DNA of 64,000 nt from Salicibibacter cibi. Its GTDB lineage: Bacteria; Bacillota; Bacilli; Bacillales; Marinococcaceae. The DNA is taken from assembly GCF_016495865.1 (NCBI RefSeq), contig NZ_CP054706.1:744001-808000 (forward strand). The letters are read 5' to 3'. The position numbers were made by a program, and so were the translations under genes. Below the pieces are notes generated by a model. It was not told the origin of the DNA. It did no database searches and worked only from the letters and a program-made list of their open reading frames with translations. Positions 26,758-34,600 of the stretch are shown one piece after another (position 1 is the first letter of the stretch; the number at the start of each line of letters is the position of its first letter).

Positions 26758-26766
26758 TTTTACCTC

Positions 26767-27555
26767 CTAGGAATGCCTAAAATCAGGGGTTCGTTTGTCG
26801 ATAAACGCCCGGACGCCTTCTTTACCGTCATCGCTGCAAAAGAGTTCGCCAAAGAATTGCTGTTCCCGCGCCAAGCTGTTTTCCGTTGAATCATCGATAC
26901 CTTTCATGATCGCCTCAACAGCCCGCTCGATGCTCGTCATGCTTTTGCCTTCAATCAGTTGCTCCGCAAAAGCGTGGGCATCCGCACGTACCGTTTCGCC
27001 CGAAACGATGCGTTGGACGAGGCCGAGATCAGCGGCTTCATTTGCTTTCATGTTTTTGCTCGTCAAAATAAATTCCATAGCCCGTGCCGAGCCTAAGTAC
27101 CTGCGCAAGCGTTGCGTGCCGCCGAAAGATGGGATTAAACCGAGTTTGAGTTCCGGCAAACCAAGCACCGCATCTTCGGATGCAAAGCGATAGTGGCAGG
27201 CCATGGCTACCTCAAGGCCGCCGCCTAAGGCCGCGCCGTTAATCGCGGCAACCACTGGTTTTTTTGATTGTTCAATTTCCTCACAAAGCTCCTGGCCGGC
27301 TCGGGAGATTTCCTCTGCTTTCGACGCGTCGTCAAACGCTTCTGCGAATTTTTTTATGTCGGCACCGGCGACGAAAAAACGTCCGGCACCTGTCAAAAGG
27401 ATCGCTCTCGTGTCTGGGTCATTAGACAATGTTTTAAAGACACCCCGCAACTCGTTGATTGAGTCTGGAGACAGTGTATTCGCCGGGGGATGGTCGATTT
27501 CTACCGTCGTGACAAAAGACTCTGTGGATACGTTTACATAGTTGTAGTTAGTCAT
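26767..27555 (-). CDS. Enoyl-CoA hydratase (crotonase)
   Basis: A 262-residue crotonase. Motifs: GRFFVAGADIKKFAE (oxyanion hole, about 58-72), AAINGAALGGGLEVAMACHYRFAS (about 104-127) and the catalytic-glutamate segment LGLPELKLGLIPSFGGTQRL with two glutamates in register. Predicted to hydrate methacrylyl-CoA (and other short enoyl-CoAs) to 3-hydroxyisobutyryl-CoA. First gene of the operon with the hydrolase, under a sigma-54 promoter; RBS GGAGGT. Confidence 0.92.
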   Translation of the reverse strand: MTNYNYVNVSTESFVTTVEIDHPPANTLSPDSINELRGVFKTLSNDPDTRAILLTGAGRFFVAGADIKKFAEAFDDASKAEEISRAGQELCEEIEQSKKPVVAAINGAALGGGLEVAMACHYRFASEDAVLGLPELKLGLIPSFGGTQRLRRYLGSARAMEFILTSKNMKANEAADLGLVQRIVSGETVRADAHAFAEQLIEGKSMTSIERAVEAIMKGIDDSTENSLAREQQFFGELFCSDDGKEGVRAFIDKRTPDFRHS

Positions 27556-27581
27556 AAAAAAACCTCCTTATGTAGCATAAA

Positions 27582-27597
27582 TGCAAAAACTATGCCA
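27582..27597 (-). promoter_or_regulatory. Sigma-54 promoter for the hydratase-hydrolase operon
   Basis: On the minus strand TGGCAT, AGTTT, TTGCA: one mismatch to TGGCAC-N5-TTGCA with correct spacing. It ends about 27 bases before the start codon. Confidence 0.85.
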
Positions 27598-27703
27598 AAT
27601 GAAAATACAACGCTTCCATATCCATTATACATGATTTGGAATTCTATTGGATAGGTATGATAGTATGGTTTCATAGAGAAGTTTCAAAGGAGGAGATTTT
27701 CCG

Positions 27704-28567
27704 GTGAGTAAAACAGTAGGGTTTATTGGCATTGGCGTAATGGGGAAAAGCATGGGGAAGCATATCTTGGACGCAGGCTATCCGCTGCTCGTCTACACAC
27801 GAACGAAAGCGAAAGCGAACGATCTCGTGGCGAGCGGTGCCACCTGGAAAGATTCTGTGCAGGATCTCGCATCCGAGGCTGACATTGTCATTACGATGAT
27901 CGGATATCCGAAAGATGTGGAGGATGTTTATTTTTCAGAAAATGGGTTGCTCGCGCATATGAAAAAGGGCGCTACGTTGATCGATATGACAACGTCGAAA
28001 CCATCTTTAGCAAAGAAAATTGCAAAAACGGCAAAAGAAAAAGGGGGTACAGCTTTGGACGCCCCTGTTTCCGGCGGCGACGTGGGCGCACGAAACGGCA
28101 AACTTGTGATCATGGCCGGTGGTGATGAAGACGTATACGATCAGTGCCTTCCTTTATTTGAAGCAATGGGGGAAAACATTCAACATTTAGGACCTGCAGG
28201 CAGCGGGCAACATACGAAAATGTGCAACCAAATTGCCGTGGCGGCTAGCATGATCGGAGCGGCGGAAGCGATGGGGTATGCAAAACATGCAGGGCTTGAT
28301 CAGGAAAAAGTGTTAAAGAGTATTTCAACGGGTGCCGGCGGTAGTTGGACACTGCAAAATTTGGCGCCGCGCATGTTGAACGAAGATTTCGCTCCTGGCT
28401 TTTATGTCAAGCATTTTATCAAAGATATGGAAATTGCGATCGAAGAGTCCGAGCAAATGAAGGAAGGGTTGCCCGGCGTCGAGTTGGTGAAAGCATTGTA
28501 TGATAAACTTGCTGAGCAAGGGGAGGAAAATAGCGGCACACAATCGATCTATAAACTCTGGGAATAA
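27704..28567 (+). CDS. YkwC-like beta-hydroxyacid dehydrogenase
   Basis: A 287-residue member of the 3-hydroxyisobutyrate dehydrogenase family: Rossmann GFIGIGVMG (6-14), substrate loop APVSGGDVGARNG (120-132), catalytic Lys172 in HTKMCNQI. GTG start after GGAGGAG. It is more like Bacillus YkwC than MmsB, and gives the window two enzymes of this family. It may act on a related beta-hydroxy acid, for example 3-hydroxypropionate, or be a second 3-hydroxyisobutyrate dehydrogenase. It diverges from the hydratase operon across a 148-base regulatory gap. Confidence 0.88.
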   Translation: MSKTVGFIGIGVMGKSMGKHILDAGYPLLVYTRTKAKANDLVASGATWKDSVQDLASEADIVITMIGYPKDVEDVYFSENGLLAHMKKGATLIDMTTSKPSLAKKIAKTAKEKGGTALDAPVSGGDVGARNGKLVIMAGGDEDVYDQCLPLFEAMGENIQHLGPAGSGQHTKMCNQIAVAASMIGAAEAMGYAKHAGLDQEKVLKSISTGAGGSWTLQNLAPRMLNEDFAPGFYVKHFIKDMEIAIEESEQMKEGLPGVELVKALYDKLAEQGEENSGTQSIYKLWE

Positions 28568-28577
28568 GGAAGCGAAG

Positions 28578-28760
28578 ATGAAACTTTTAAAAGATAAAAA
28601 AGCGGTCGGAATGTTCGTTCTCTCGATCATTTTGGCGATGGTTGCAGCTATTTTTGCCGTATATGGAAACATGCTTTGGATCGTGACATTGGTCATTTCA
28701 CAAGTTTTACTGGTCTTGGCATTTCTGCGATTTTTCATGAATGGAGGGTACTCCGATTAA
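28578..28760 (+). CDS. Small membrane protein, 60 residues
   Basis: Two hydrophobic segments (about 10-30 and 33-52) follow a short basic N-terminus. The ATG at 28578 has a GGAAGCGAAG site. It lies 11 bases after the YkwC-like gene and ends close to the TetR promoter. No family recognised. Confidence 0.55.
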   Translation: MKLLKDKKAVGMFVLSIILAMVAAIFAVYGNMLWIVTLVISQVLLVLAFLRFFMNGGYSD

Positions 28761-28778
28761 TGGAGTACTTCTTTTATT

Positions 28779-28808
28779 TTGACAAACGGACTGTCCGGAC
28801 GGTACAAT
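28779..28808 (+). promoter_or_regulatory. TetR gene promoter with embedded operator
   Basis: TTGACA (28779-28784) and TACAAT (28803-28808), 18 bases apart. The spacer holds ACTGTCCGGACGGT (28790-28803), a one-mismatch version of the operator before the SMR genes. Implies autoregulation. Confidence 0.8.
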
Positions 28809-28834
28809 TATTTTCTAGAAAAGAGATGATGATC

Positions 28835-29356
28835 ATGACAAAACGAGAAAAAATTTTAAAAGCTGCGGCAAAGACCGTTTCGCGTGTCGGCATTGGCAAT
28901 GTCACCCTTGAGCAAGTGGCCGAAGAAGCCGGTATCAGCAAAGGCGGGTTATTGTATCATTTTCCGAGCAAACAGGCACTTCTTAAAGGGATGGTTGACT
29001 ATGTGTTTAAACGCTCGAACGAAGCAATTGCGGAGTATGAGAATGCGCATGATTTTTCCCTCAGTTATGTGTTGTCAACGTTAGACGATGTCGACCGCGA
29101 GGGCGATATTTCAACGATGGATAAAAGTGCCATAATGGCCATCGCCAACGATCGTGATTTATTAACCCCCATGCAGCAGCAATATAACGAATGGATGCGT
29201 CTATTGCGTGCGGAAAACAGCGAAGAAGTCGCTACGATTATCCGCTTGATCACGAGCGGCTTATGGTTTGAAAACTTGTTCGACATACACCTACACGGGA
29301 ACGAGGATCGCACCCATGTCTTGAACGTTGTGAAGGCATTGATAGAAAAAAGATAA
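28835..29356 (+). CDS. TetR/AcrR family repressor
   Basis: A 173-residue regulator. The N-terminal helix-turn-helix is standard: ILKAAAKTVSRVGIGNVTLEQVAEEAGISKGGLLYHFPSKQALL (about residues 6-50 in pieces). The C-terminal half is a ligand-binding helical domain with little similarity I can assign. ATG 28835 is preferred to the nearby ATGs, which lie too close to the AAAAGAG site. Two matching palindromes, one in its own promoter and one before the efflux genes, suggest it represses both and is relieved by an efflux substrate. Confidence 0.9.
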   Translation: MTKREKILKAAAKTVSRVGIGNVTLEQVAEEAGISKGGLLYHFPSKQALLKGMVDYVFKRSNEAIAEYENAHDFSLSYVLSTLDDVDREGDISTMDKSAIMAIANDRDLLTPMQQQYNEWMRLLRAENSEEVATIIRLITSGLWFENLFDIHLHGNEDRTHVLNVVKALIEKR

Positions 29357-29380
29357 AGCATTTTTTCTAAAACAAAACTT

Positions 29381-29394
29381 ACCGTCCAGACGGT
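29381..29394 (+). promoter_or_regulatory. TetR-type operator before the SMR pair
   Basis: ACCGTCCAGACGGT: perfect 6-bp arms around a 2-base centre, 19 bases before the first SMR start and matching the operator in the TetR promoter. Confidence 0.75.
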
Positions 29395-29412
29395 TTAAAA
29401 GGAGGGGCGTCA

Positions 29413-29721
29413 ATGCTCTATGTTGCATTGTTTATTGCCGTCGTGATTGCTTCCGTTGGCGATGCAGCCTTAAAAAAATCAAACGGATTTCGACGTCCGG
29501 GGCCGGCGTTCGCAGGTGTGATGATTTATTTTCTTACGTTTTATCTGCTTTCGATTATTATGACTGAACTCCCGATCAGTGTGACGTATGCGACATGGAG
29601 CGGGATTGGTGTTATTTTGACTGCTGTCGTCGGTGTGCTTTTTTTTAAAGAGAAATTAAATCAAAAGGTGATACTCTCCATGGGCATGATTATTCTTGGT
29701 GTTGTTCTTTTGAATGTTTAG
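29413..29721 (+). CDS. SMR-family efflux subunit lacking the membrane glutamate
   Basis: A 102-residue four-helix small multidrug resistance protein. Alignment to EmrE by eye puts Ser14 (AVVIASVGDAALKK) at the position of the essential proton- and drug-binding Glu14; an Asp17 lies one turn away. Helix 3 carries the expected LPISVTYATWSGIGVILTAVVG with the conserved Tyr and Trp. It is followed by a second SMR gene, so the functional unit is presumably a heterodimer driven by the partner's glutamate. Confidence 0.88.
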   Translation: MLYVALFIAVVIASVGDAALKKSNGFRRPGPAFAGVMIYFLTFYLLSIIMTELPISVTYATWSGIGVILTAVVGVLFFKEKLNQKVILSMGMIILGVVLLNV

Positions 29722-29734
29722 GAGGGGGTGCGAG

Positions 29735-30106
29735 ATGGGAAAATATAAAGGGTTTATTTTACTCGGCATCGCGGTTATTTTCGAAGTGATCGCAACGACA
29801 AATGTGAAGCTGGCTGCTGGCTTTACAAATGGATGGCCGACCGTGCTTGTTTTTATAGGAATGTTTGCCGCGATTTATTTTCTCTCAAAAGCTTTGGTTT
29901 ATATTCCTTTGGCTATTGCCTATGCGATTTGGGTCGGTGCGGGTACTGGCACTGTCGCACTCATTGGATTGATTGCTTTTGACGAAGCTCTTGGTCCCGT
30001 TCGCATTACAGGCCTTTTGCTCGTTATTATAGGTGTAGGCGCACTTACCGTATTTTTAAATGAAAAAGAAACAAGTGATAGCAAAATATTGGAAAAGGAG
30101 TTTTAA
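29735..30106 (+). CDS. SMR-family efflux subunit with conserved glutamate
   Basis: A 123-residue four-helix SMR protein. Glu17 in AVIFEVIATTNVK corresponds to EmrE Glu14, and helix 3 has YIPLAIAYAIWVGAGTGTVALIG. A charged C-terminal tail of about 20 residues follows. The ATG at 29735 is chosen for the AGGAGGGGG site; the frame is open into the previous gene. Together with the upstream subunit it likely exports cationic compounds in exchange for protons. Confidence 0.9.
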   Translation: MGKYKGFILLGIAVIFEVIATTNVKLAAGFTNGWPTVLVFIGMFAAIYFLSKALVYIPLAIAYAIWVGAGTGTVALIGLIAFDEALGPVRITGLLLVIIGVGALTVFLNEKETSDSKILEKEF

Positions 30107-30109
30107 AAC

Positions 30110-30835
30110 ATGCAATCGATCACAGGGAAGACAGCATTAATCACCGGAGCGGGACGCGGCATCGGACGCGCACTTGCCCATGCGTTTGCCCGCGAAGGCG
30201 TTCACGTGGCACTCATGGGAAGAACGCGTGCGAATGTGGAAAATGTGGAAAAAGAGTTGGAGACATATGATGTTAAAGTGTTGAGCGTCCAAGCGGATGT
30301 TTCCGATGTCGGTATGGTGAAAGACGCTGTTCAAAGCGTGAAAGACACGCTCGGGAAGATCGATATCTTGATTAATAATGCCGGTATCGGGAGGTATGGC
30401 CGTTTTCTCGACCTCAGCGAAGATGATTGGCGGAGTGTGTGGGATGTGAATGTCATGGGCGTCTATCATGTCACCCAAGCCGTGCTGCCGGAAATGATCG
30501 AGCGCCAGGCCGGGGAAATCGTCAATATTTCTTCGACATCAGGGCTCCGCGGCACCGAGGGTTCCAGTGCCTACAGCGCTTCGAAGTTCGCTGTGCTTGG
30601 GATGACAGAGTCATTAATGAGAGAAATGCGAAGAGAGAATGTTCGTGTCCAAGCGATCAGCCCAAGTAAAGTGATCACCGATTTTGCGTCCGAACACAAC
30701 TTAAGCGACGGGACGGAAGACGCCGAACACTTTATGCAAGCAGAAGACTTGGCGGATGTCGTCATCTCGCAATTGAAACTGCATCCGCGCATGTTCGTGA
30801 AAAATGCCGAGTTGTGGGCGACGAATCCGAAGTAA
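30110..30835 (+). CDS. Short-chain dehydrogenase/reductase (FabG-like)
   Basis: A 241-residue classical SDR. Cofactor motif [12 protein letters not shown] (about 11-22), NNAG (about 86) and the catalytic Ser-Tyr-Lys in [21 protein letters not shown] (pieces; Ser about 139, Tyr about 152, Lys about 156). An Arg-rich stretch after the second strand (MGRTRANVE) suggests NADPH. Four bases separate it from the SMR gene, so it belongs to the TetR-controlled transcript; it might modify a compound that the SMR pair exports. Substrate unknown. Confidence 0.88.
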   Translation: MQSITGKTALITGAGRGIGRALAHAFAREGVHVALMGRTRANVENVEKELETYDVKVLSVQADVSDVGMVKDAVQSVKDTLGKIDILINNAGIGRYGRFLDLSEDDWRSVWDVNVMGVYHVTQAVLPEMIERQAGEIVNISSTSGLRGTEGSSAYSASKFAVLGMTESLMREMRRENVRVQAISPSKVITDFASEHNLSDGTEDAEHFMQAEDLADVVISQLKLHPRMFVKNAELWATNPK

Positions 30836-30843
30836 TAGGAGTG

Positions 30844-30872
30844 TTGTAATCATTCATTTACTAGTGTATAAT
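30844..30872 (+). promoter_or_regulatory. Promoter of the antitoxin RNA
   Basis: TTGTAA (30844-30849), exactly 17 bases, TATAAT (30867-30872). Confidence 0.75.
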
Positions 30873-30878
30873 AAACGC

Positions 30879-31018
30879 AAGAAAGACATAAATTAAAAAG
30901 GGCCCGTGAACACATTGCGTTCACAGGTCAGTATAGAGTCGCGACCCAAGTAGCGGTTTCACCGTTTTACTGGAATAACCGCCCGAGCCGATCAAACTCA
31001 GGGGCGGTTATTTTTGTC
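30879..31018 (+). ncRNA. Antitoxin RNA of a type I toxin-antitoxin locus (RatA-like)
   Basis: An RNA of about 140 bases from the promoter at 30844 to the terminator at 30974-31018. It contains a GTGAAC...GTTCAC hairpin (30906-30924) and the segment AGAGTCGCGACCCAAGTAGC, which I recognise from antitoxin RNAs of holin-like-toxin loci in Firmicutes. It runs antisense to the toxin mRNA: the last ~20 bases overlap the toxin stop codon, and further overlap with the toxin 3' UTR extends back from there. It would pair with the toxin mRNA to block translation or trigger RNase III cleavage. Confidence 0.7.
30974..31018. terminator. Bidirectional terminator shared by toxin and antitoxin RNAs
   Basis: AATAACCGCCC and GGGCGGTTATT form a perfect 11-bp stem, with T-rich sequence after it on the plus strand. 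The toxin stop codon lies in its loop. Confidence 0.8.
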
Positions 31019-31093
31019 TTTGTTGTCAGCAGTGATGAAGTATACGAGCGTACCGACGGTAACGCACAGCATTAAGGCTTCATATGTTGACAT
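30998..31093 (-). CDS. Holin-like type I toxin, 31 residues
   Basis: The ATG at 31093 follows a very strong GGGAGGTGATTT ribosome site. The peptide starts MSTYEALMLCVTVGTLVYFI, a single membrane helix, and ends DKNNRP, the pattern of the 'putative holin-like toxin' family (PF16935, TxpA/BsrG-like). The stop codon sits within the shared terminator stem-loop, as usual for these loci. Overproduction of such peptides damages the membrane. Too short for ordinary gene finding. Confidence 0.8.
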   Translation of the reverse strand: MSTYEALMLCVTVGTLVYFITADNKDKNNRP

Positions 31094-31204
31094 AAAATCA
31101 CCTCCCTCCTTGCTCATAATTAATCAAATGAACATCAGAGGTACCAACGGTGAAAGACCGCCACCTGAGGAAACGAACCCTATGAATCTTATTTTAACAT
31201 ATTA

Positions 31205-31436
31205 TTAATGCCTTTCCCTACTTTCCCTAAAAGAATATAAAGTAATTAGGCTGCCGAATAATCGCCGGTCTTTTTCAAATGTGTCTTTTATTATAAGATG
31301 CTGTAAGGACTCGCGAAATTGGCTGTGGACCATACGTACATATCAGAGGAACTTCGCACGGAGAAGGTGTCGCTCAAGCTCCGAAATATCAAGATGTACT
31401 TCAAAGCAAGAATGAAGATGCGATCAGTCTAGCCGA
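31205..31436. other. Gap with a possible C-terminal gene remnant
   Basis: Between the toxin leader and the NRDE gene. On the plus strand a frame from about 31305 to the TGA at 31442 reads ...GPYVHIRGTSHGEG...NEDAISLADY, which looks protein-like but has no start or ribosome site. It might be the tail of a deleted gene; I cannot name the family. Confidence 0.3.
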
Positions 31437-32198
31437 CTATTGAATGACCTGAAACGAAAACGATTGCTCGCCCGTGAAAACTCCTTTATCAAACCTTCGT
31501 TCCACAAAGGTTACGTTGTCCCGGTTGTCGATCAGAAGTACGGTAGAGGCACGTGTCCCGTAATTGTCCGTATGGATAAACAACGGAGACAATTGTCTTT
31601 CAAAGTCAGGATCAATGCCCGTTGACGGCAAGGCTTCATCCGGCGCTTGTTCTGTATCGGAAAGCATCTGAAATAACGGCTCTGTCTTGATTTCTTTGCT
31701 TGTGTAGGCGTTTAGCGCCTGCTTTCCTTTTACGACTTTGGGCCATGACGTATTTAAGGAATCATTGCTCAATCCGTGCGTGCCGGGGTTAATCTTATTC
31801 AATTCATCGTGAACATTATTATAGTGGTACATCTCGTCGAGGGTTCCGGCAACCACGTTGTAACCGGTGTAATCGTCACGATGCTTCCGTAAAGATTCCA
31901 TAAACCCCTTTGGGGACCGATTTTCTGTTAAAAACTGCTTTACAATTGCTCCTCGGGAGGATTTGCCGGGGACGATTTGTTGTGGATCACGAAAATTGGT
32001 TAATGCCGCGAATTTCCCTTGTTTTGTGATGCCGAGCCAGGTTCCTTTTTGCAATAGATCGCGTCCCGCCAACAGGTCCGGCGCGTCTTCCCAGAAATGG
32101 GCAGGCGCCGTCGACCGTTCGTAAAATTCATCGCGATTTGCGGCAATGATGAGTGGATACTTTTCATGGGATTTCCATTGAAAATTAATGAGGCACAT
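31437..32198 (-). CDS. NRDE family protein (TANGO2-like)
   Basis: A 253-residue protein. The N-terminus MCLINFQWKSHEKYPLIIAANRDEFY contains the family-defining NRDE box at residues about 22-25, followed by GRDLLQKGTWLGITKQGKFAALTNFR. Homologues start MC, with Cys2 as the candidate nucleophile of an Ntn-hydrolase-like fold, so the ATG at 32198 is preferred over the ATG three codons earlier. Spacing to GGAGAG also favours it. Proposed roles in the family concern haem or lipid metabolism, but enzymatic function is not settled. Confidence 0.88.
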   Translation of the reverse strand: MCLINFQWKSHEKYPLIIAANRDEFYERSTAPAHFWEDAPDLLAGRDLLQKGTWLGITKQGKFAALTNFRDPQQIVPGKSSRGAIVKQFLTENRSPKGFMESLRKHRDDYTGYNVVAGTLDEMYHYNNVHDELNKINPGTHGLSNDSLNTSWPKVVKGKQALNAYTSKEIKTEPLFQMLSDTEQAPDEALPSTGIDPDFERQLSPLFIHTDNYGTRASTVLLIDNRDNVTFVERRFDKGVFTGEQSFSFQVIQ

Positions 32199-32302
32199 CT
32201 CGTTCATCTCTCCTTCCTGCGCAGCTCATAAAACGCCCAACTTTCTTCAAAACATGATAGAATATAAAAGTTAGTCACAAAAGAAGTATAGGACGGATAG
32301 AG

Positions 32303-33040
32303 ATGGTTTGGGAGTTATTGTTCATCGTCTTGATTGTTTTAATTGGTGCCTTCGTGCAGGGCGCGAGCGGTTTTGGTCTCGGTCTAGTCGTAATGGGATT
32401 CCTGCCCTTTATGCTAAGCGTTCAGGAAAGCACATTGCTCGTCTTATCGTTTTTGGCCGTGACGGCAGTGACGATTCTTATAAAAAATTATCGGTCGGTT
32501 CAATTAAAAGGGTTGATTTTGTTTGTTGTGGCTTCCTTTGCAGGTCGAATCCTTTCTTTTTTTGTATTAACGACGTATGGTGAAATGGACGTGCTGAAAA
32601 CCTGGCTCGGAATTTTTCTTATCGCCCTCGTCGTTTACTTATATTTTAACAACAAAGGAAGCGTAAACCTAAAAAAAATCAACCCATTCGTGCCGCTTAG
32701 CCTCGGTGTTCTTAATGGTTTTTTTGGAGGACTGTTTGCGGTGGGGGGAACATTTCTCGTCGTTTATTGTTTATACTTATATAAAGAAGATAAACACAGG
32801 TATACGGCAAATGTGCAAATCGTTACATTAATGACAAGTTCATTTTCGTTGCTTCTGCATGGCGTGAATGGGGATTTTGATCTGTCGTTTCTGCTTTATT
32901 TTGCCGTCGGTGTCGTGAGTGTCATTGTTGGAGCGACATTGGGATTACGATGGTTTGAAAAATTGCCGGTGTACATGATCCGTACCATCGCGATGCTTCT
33001 TGTGCTGGTCGCAGGTTTAAATTTAATCCTGTTTTCGTGA
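32303..33040 (+). CDS. TSUP family transporter (TauE/SafE-like)
   Basis: A 245-residue membrane protein with about eight hydrophobic segments in two related halves. The first half has GAFVQGASGFGLGLVVMGFLPF and the second GVLNGFFGGLFAVGGTFLVVYCLY, the paired glycine-rich motifs of the sulfite/sulfoacetate exporter family. Members export or import sulfur-containing or other organic anions; substrate not determinable. Ends at a strong terminator. Confidence 0.87.
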   Translation: MVWELLFIVLIVLIGAFVQGASGFGLGLVVMGFLPFMLSVQESTLLVLSFLAVTAVTILIKNYRSVQLKGLILFVVASFAGRILSFFVLTTYGEMDVLKTWLGIFLIALVVYLYFNNKGSVNLKKINPFVPLSLGVLNGFFGGLFAVGGTFLVVYCLYLYKEDKHRYTANVQIVTLMTSSFSLLLHGVNGDFDLSFLLYFAVGVVSVIVGATLGLRWFEKLPVYMIRTIAMLLVLVAGLNLILFS

Positions 33041-33042
33041 AG

Positions 33043-33067
33043 AAAGCGCCTCGTTCGAGGCGCTTTT
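33043..33067. terminator. Bidirectional terminator
   Basis: AAGCGCCTCG-tt-CGAGGCGCTT with T run on the plus strand, between convergent transporter genes. Confidence 0.85.
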
Positions 33068-33069
33068 AT

Positions 33070-34422
33070 CTACATGCTTGTTTTCCCTTTTTCATAGGCT
33101 GGTATTTCATTGAATCGTTTCGTTTCTTTCACGACGACGCCTGATAAGAGCAAGAGTCCGATGAGGTTCGGAATTGCCATTAAGGCGTTAAAGGTATCCC
33201 CGAGATTCCAAACGGTATCGAGCGATAACGTCGCCCCGGGAAAAATCGCCAAAACGAAAACGATACGGTACGTCATTGTAAAATTGGTGCCGGCAAGATA
33301 GGTGAAACACTTCTCCCCGAAATACGCCCAACCAAGAATCGTTGAGTAGATAAAGAACAGTAACGTTACCGCAACAATGATGCCGCCGAATGACGGAAGC
33401 AATTCATCAAAAGATTGCGCGGTGAGGGCAGCGCCTTCAATATCAATCATGTACATGTCCGCCATGACAAGGGCTAGCCCGGTTACGGTACACACGATAA
33501 TGGTGTCAATGAATACTTGCGTCATGGAAATCAAGGCCTGGCGGGCCGGTACATCGGTACGGGCAGCGGCAGCGGCGATACCGCCGGTACCCAGGCCTGC
33601 TTCGTTGGAAAAGAGTCCGCGAGCGACCCCCATTTGAATGACTGTGCCAATCGCGCCGCCTGCCACTGCTTGTCCGGTAAAGGCATCGGTAAAGATTAAG
33701 GAAAAGGCATCGCCAACAGCGTCCACATTGAAAACAATCAGCAAAACACCGGCCACGACGTAAATAACAATCATAAACGGGACGATAAAACTGACCACGC
33801 GTCCAATGCTCTTAATGCCACCGAGGATGACCAAGCCAATCAGAATCATAAAGATGATGCCGGTGACCCATACCGGTACATTAAAAACATCATTGGCCAC
33901 GTCTGCGGCTGCGTTTGCTTGAATCATGTTTCCAATACCGAAAATAGCCGCGAATACGGCGAAAAATGCAAACAGAACAGCGAGCCATTTTTGGCCCAAC
34001 CCTTTCTCAATGTAATACATTGGACCACCGGACATTTCCCCCCGGGCATTTTCTTGGCGATATTTGACCCCGAGAATCGCTTCGGAATATTTGGTGGCCA
34101 TCCCGACAAGGGCGGTCATCCACATCCAAAAGACGGCTCCGGGTCCGCCGGCAACGACGGCGGTAGCAACCCCGACGACATTTCCTGTTCCGACGGTTGC
34201 GGCCGTAGAAGTCATCAGTGCCTGAAAATGGGAAATGTCTCCTTCGGATTCCTTATCTTGTTTAGAAAACGTGAGTTTAAACGCGTAAGGCAACATCCGA
34301 AAAGAATAGAAGCCTAAGCGAAGGGTTAAGTATAACCCTGTACCTACGAGCAAAATAATTAATGGCAAACCCCAGACAAAATCACTGATTTCTCCTGTTA
34401 TGTATTCGAACCATTCGAGCAT
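33070..34422 (-). CDS. Alanine/glycine:cation symporter (AGCS)
   Basis: A 450-residue Na+-coupled amino acid symporter with about 11 membrane segments. The AGCS signature is clear: ALMTSTAATVGTGNVVGVATAVVAGGPGAVFWMW (pieces) and later ARGLFSNEAGLGTGGIAAAAART, the ion- and substrate-binding helix. The start ATG at 34422 has AAAGGGGG 6 bases upstream; the open frame continues 18 codons further without support. Single gene, convergent with the TSUP gene. Confidence 0.93.
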   Translation of the reverse strand: MLEWFEYITGEISDFVWGLPLIILLVGTGLYLTLRLGFYSFRMLPYAFKLTFSKQDKESEGDISHFQALMTSTAATVGTGNVVGVATAVVAGGPGAVFWMWMTALVGMATKYSEAILGVKYRQENARGEMSGGPMYYIEKGLGQKWLAVLFAFFAVFAAIFGIGNMIQANAAADVANDVFNVPVWVTGIIFMILIGLVILGGIKSIGRVVSFIVPFMIVIYVVAGVLLIVFNVDAVGDAFSLIFTDAFTGQAVAGGAIGTVIQMGVARGLFSNEAGLGTGGIAAAAARTDVPARQALISMTQVFIDTIIVCTVTGLALVMADMYMIDIEGAALTAQSFDELLPSFGGIIVAVTLLFFIYSTILGWAYFGEKCFTYLAGTNFTMTYRIVFVLAIFPGATLSLDTVWNLGDTFNALMAIPNLIGLLLLSGVVVKETKRFNEIPAYEKGKTSM

Positions 34423-34600
34423 GCAAATCCCCCTTTGGGTTTTGATCTTTACTAATTTTAAAACAGTTTCTCGCAAATGTGAATAGTTTGTGGCAGTTTT
34501 TCTGCCCCGAAATTATAAACGACTCGTTTGTCGTTTTTTCAATAATTTTGTATAGTTGTAGTACGATGAACGAGCCCTTATTCCAATAGGAGTTGAAACC

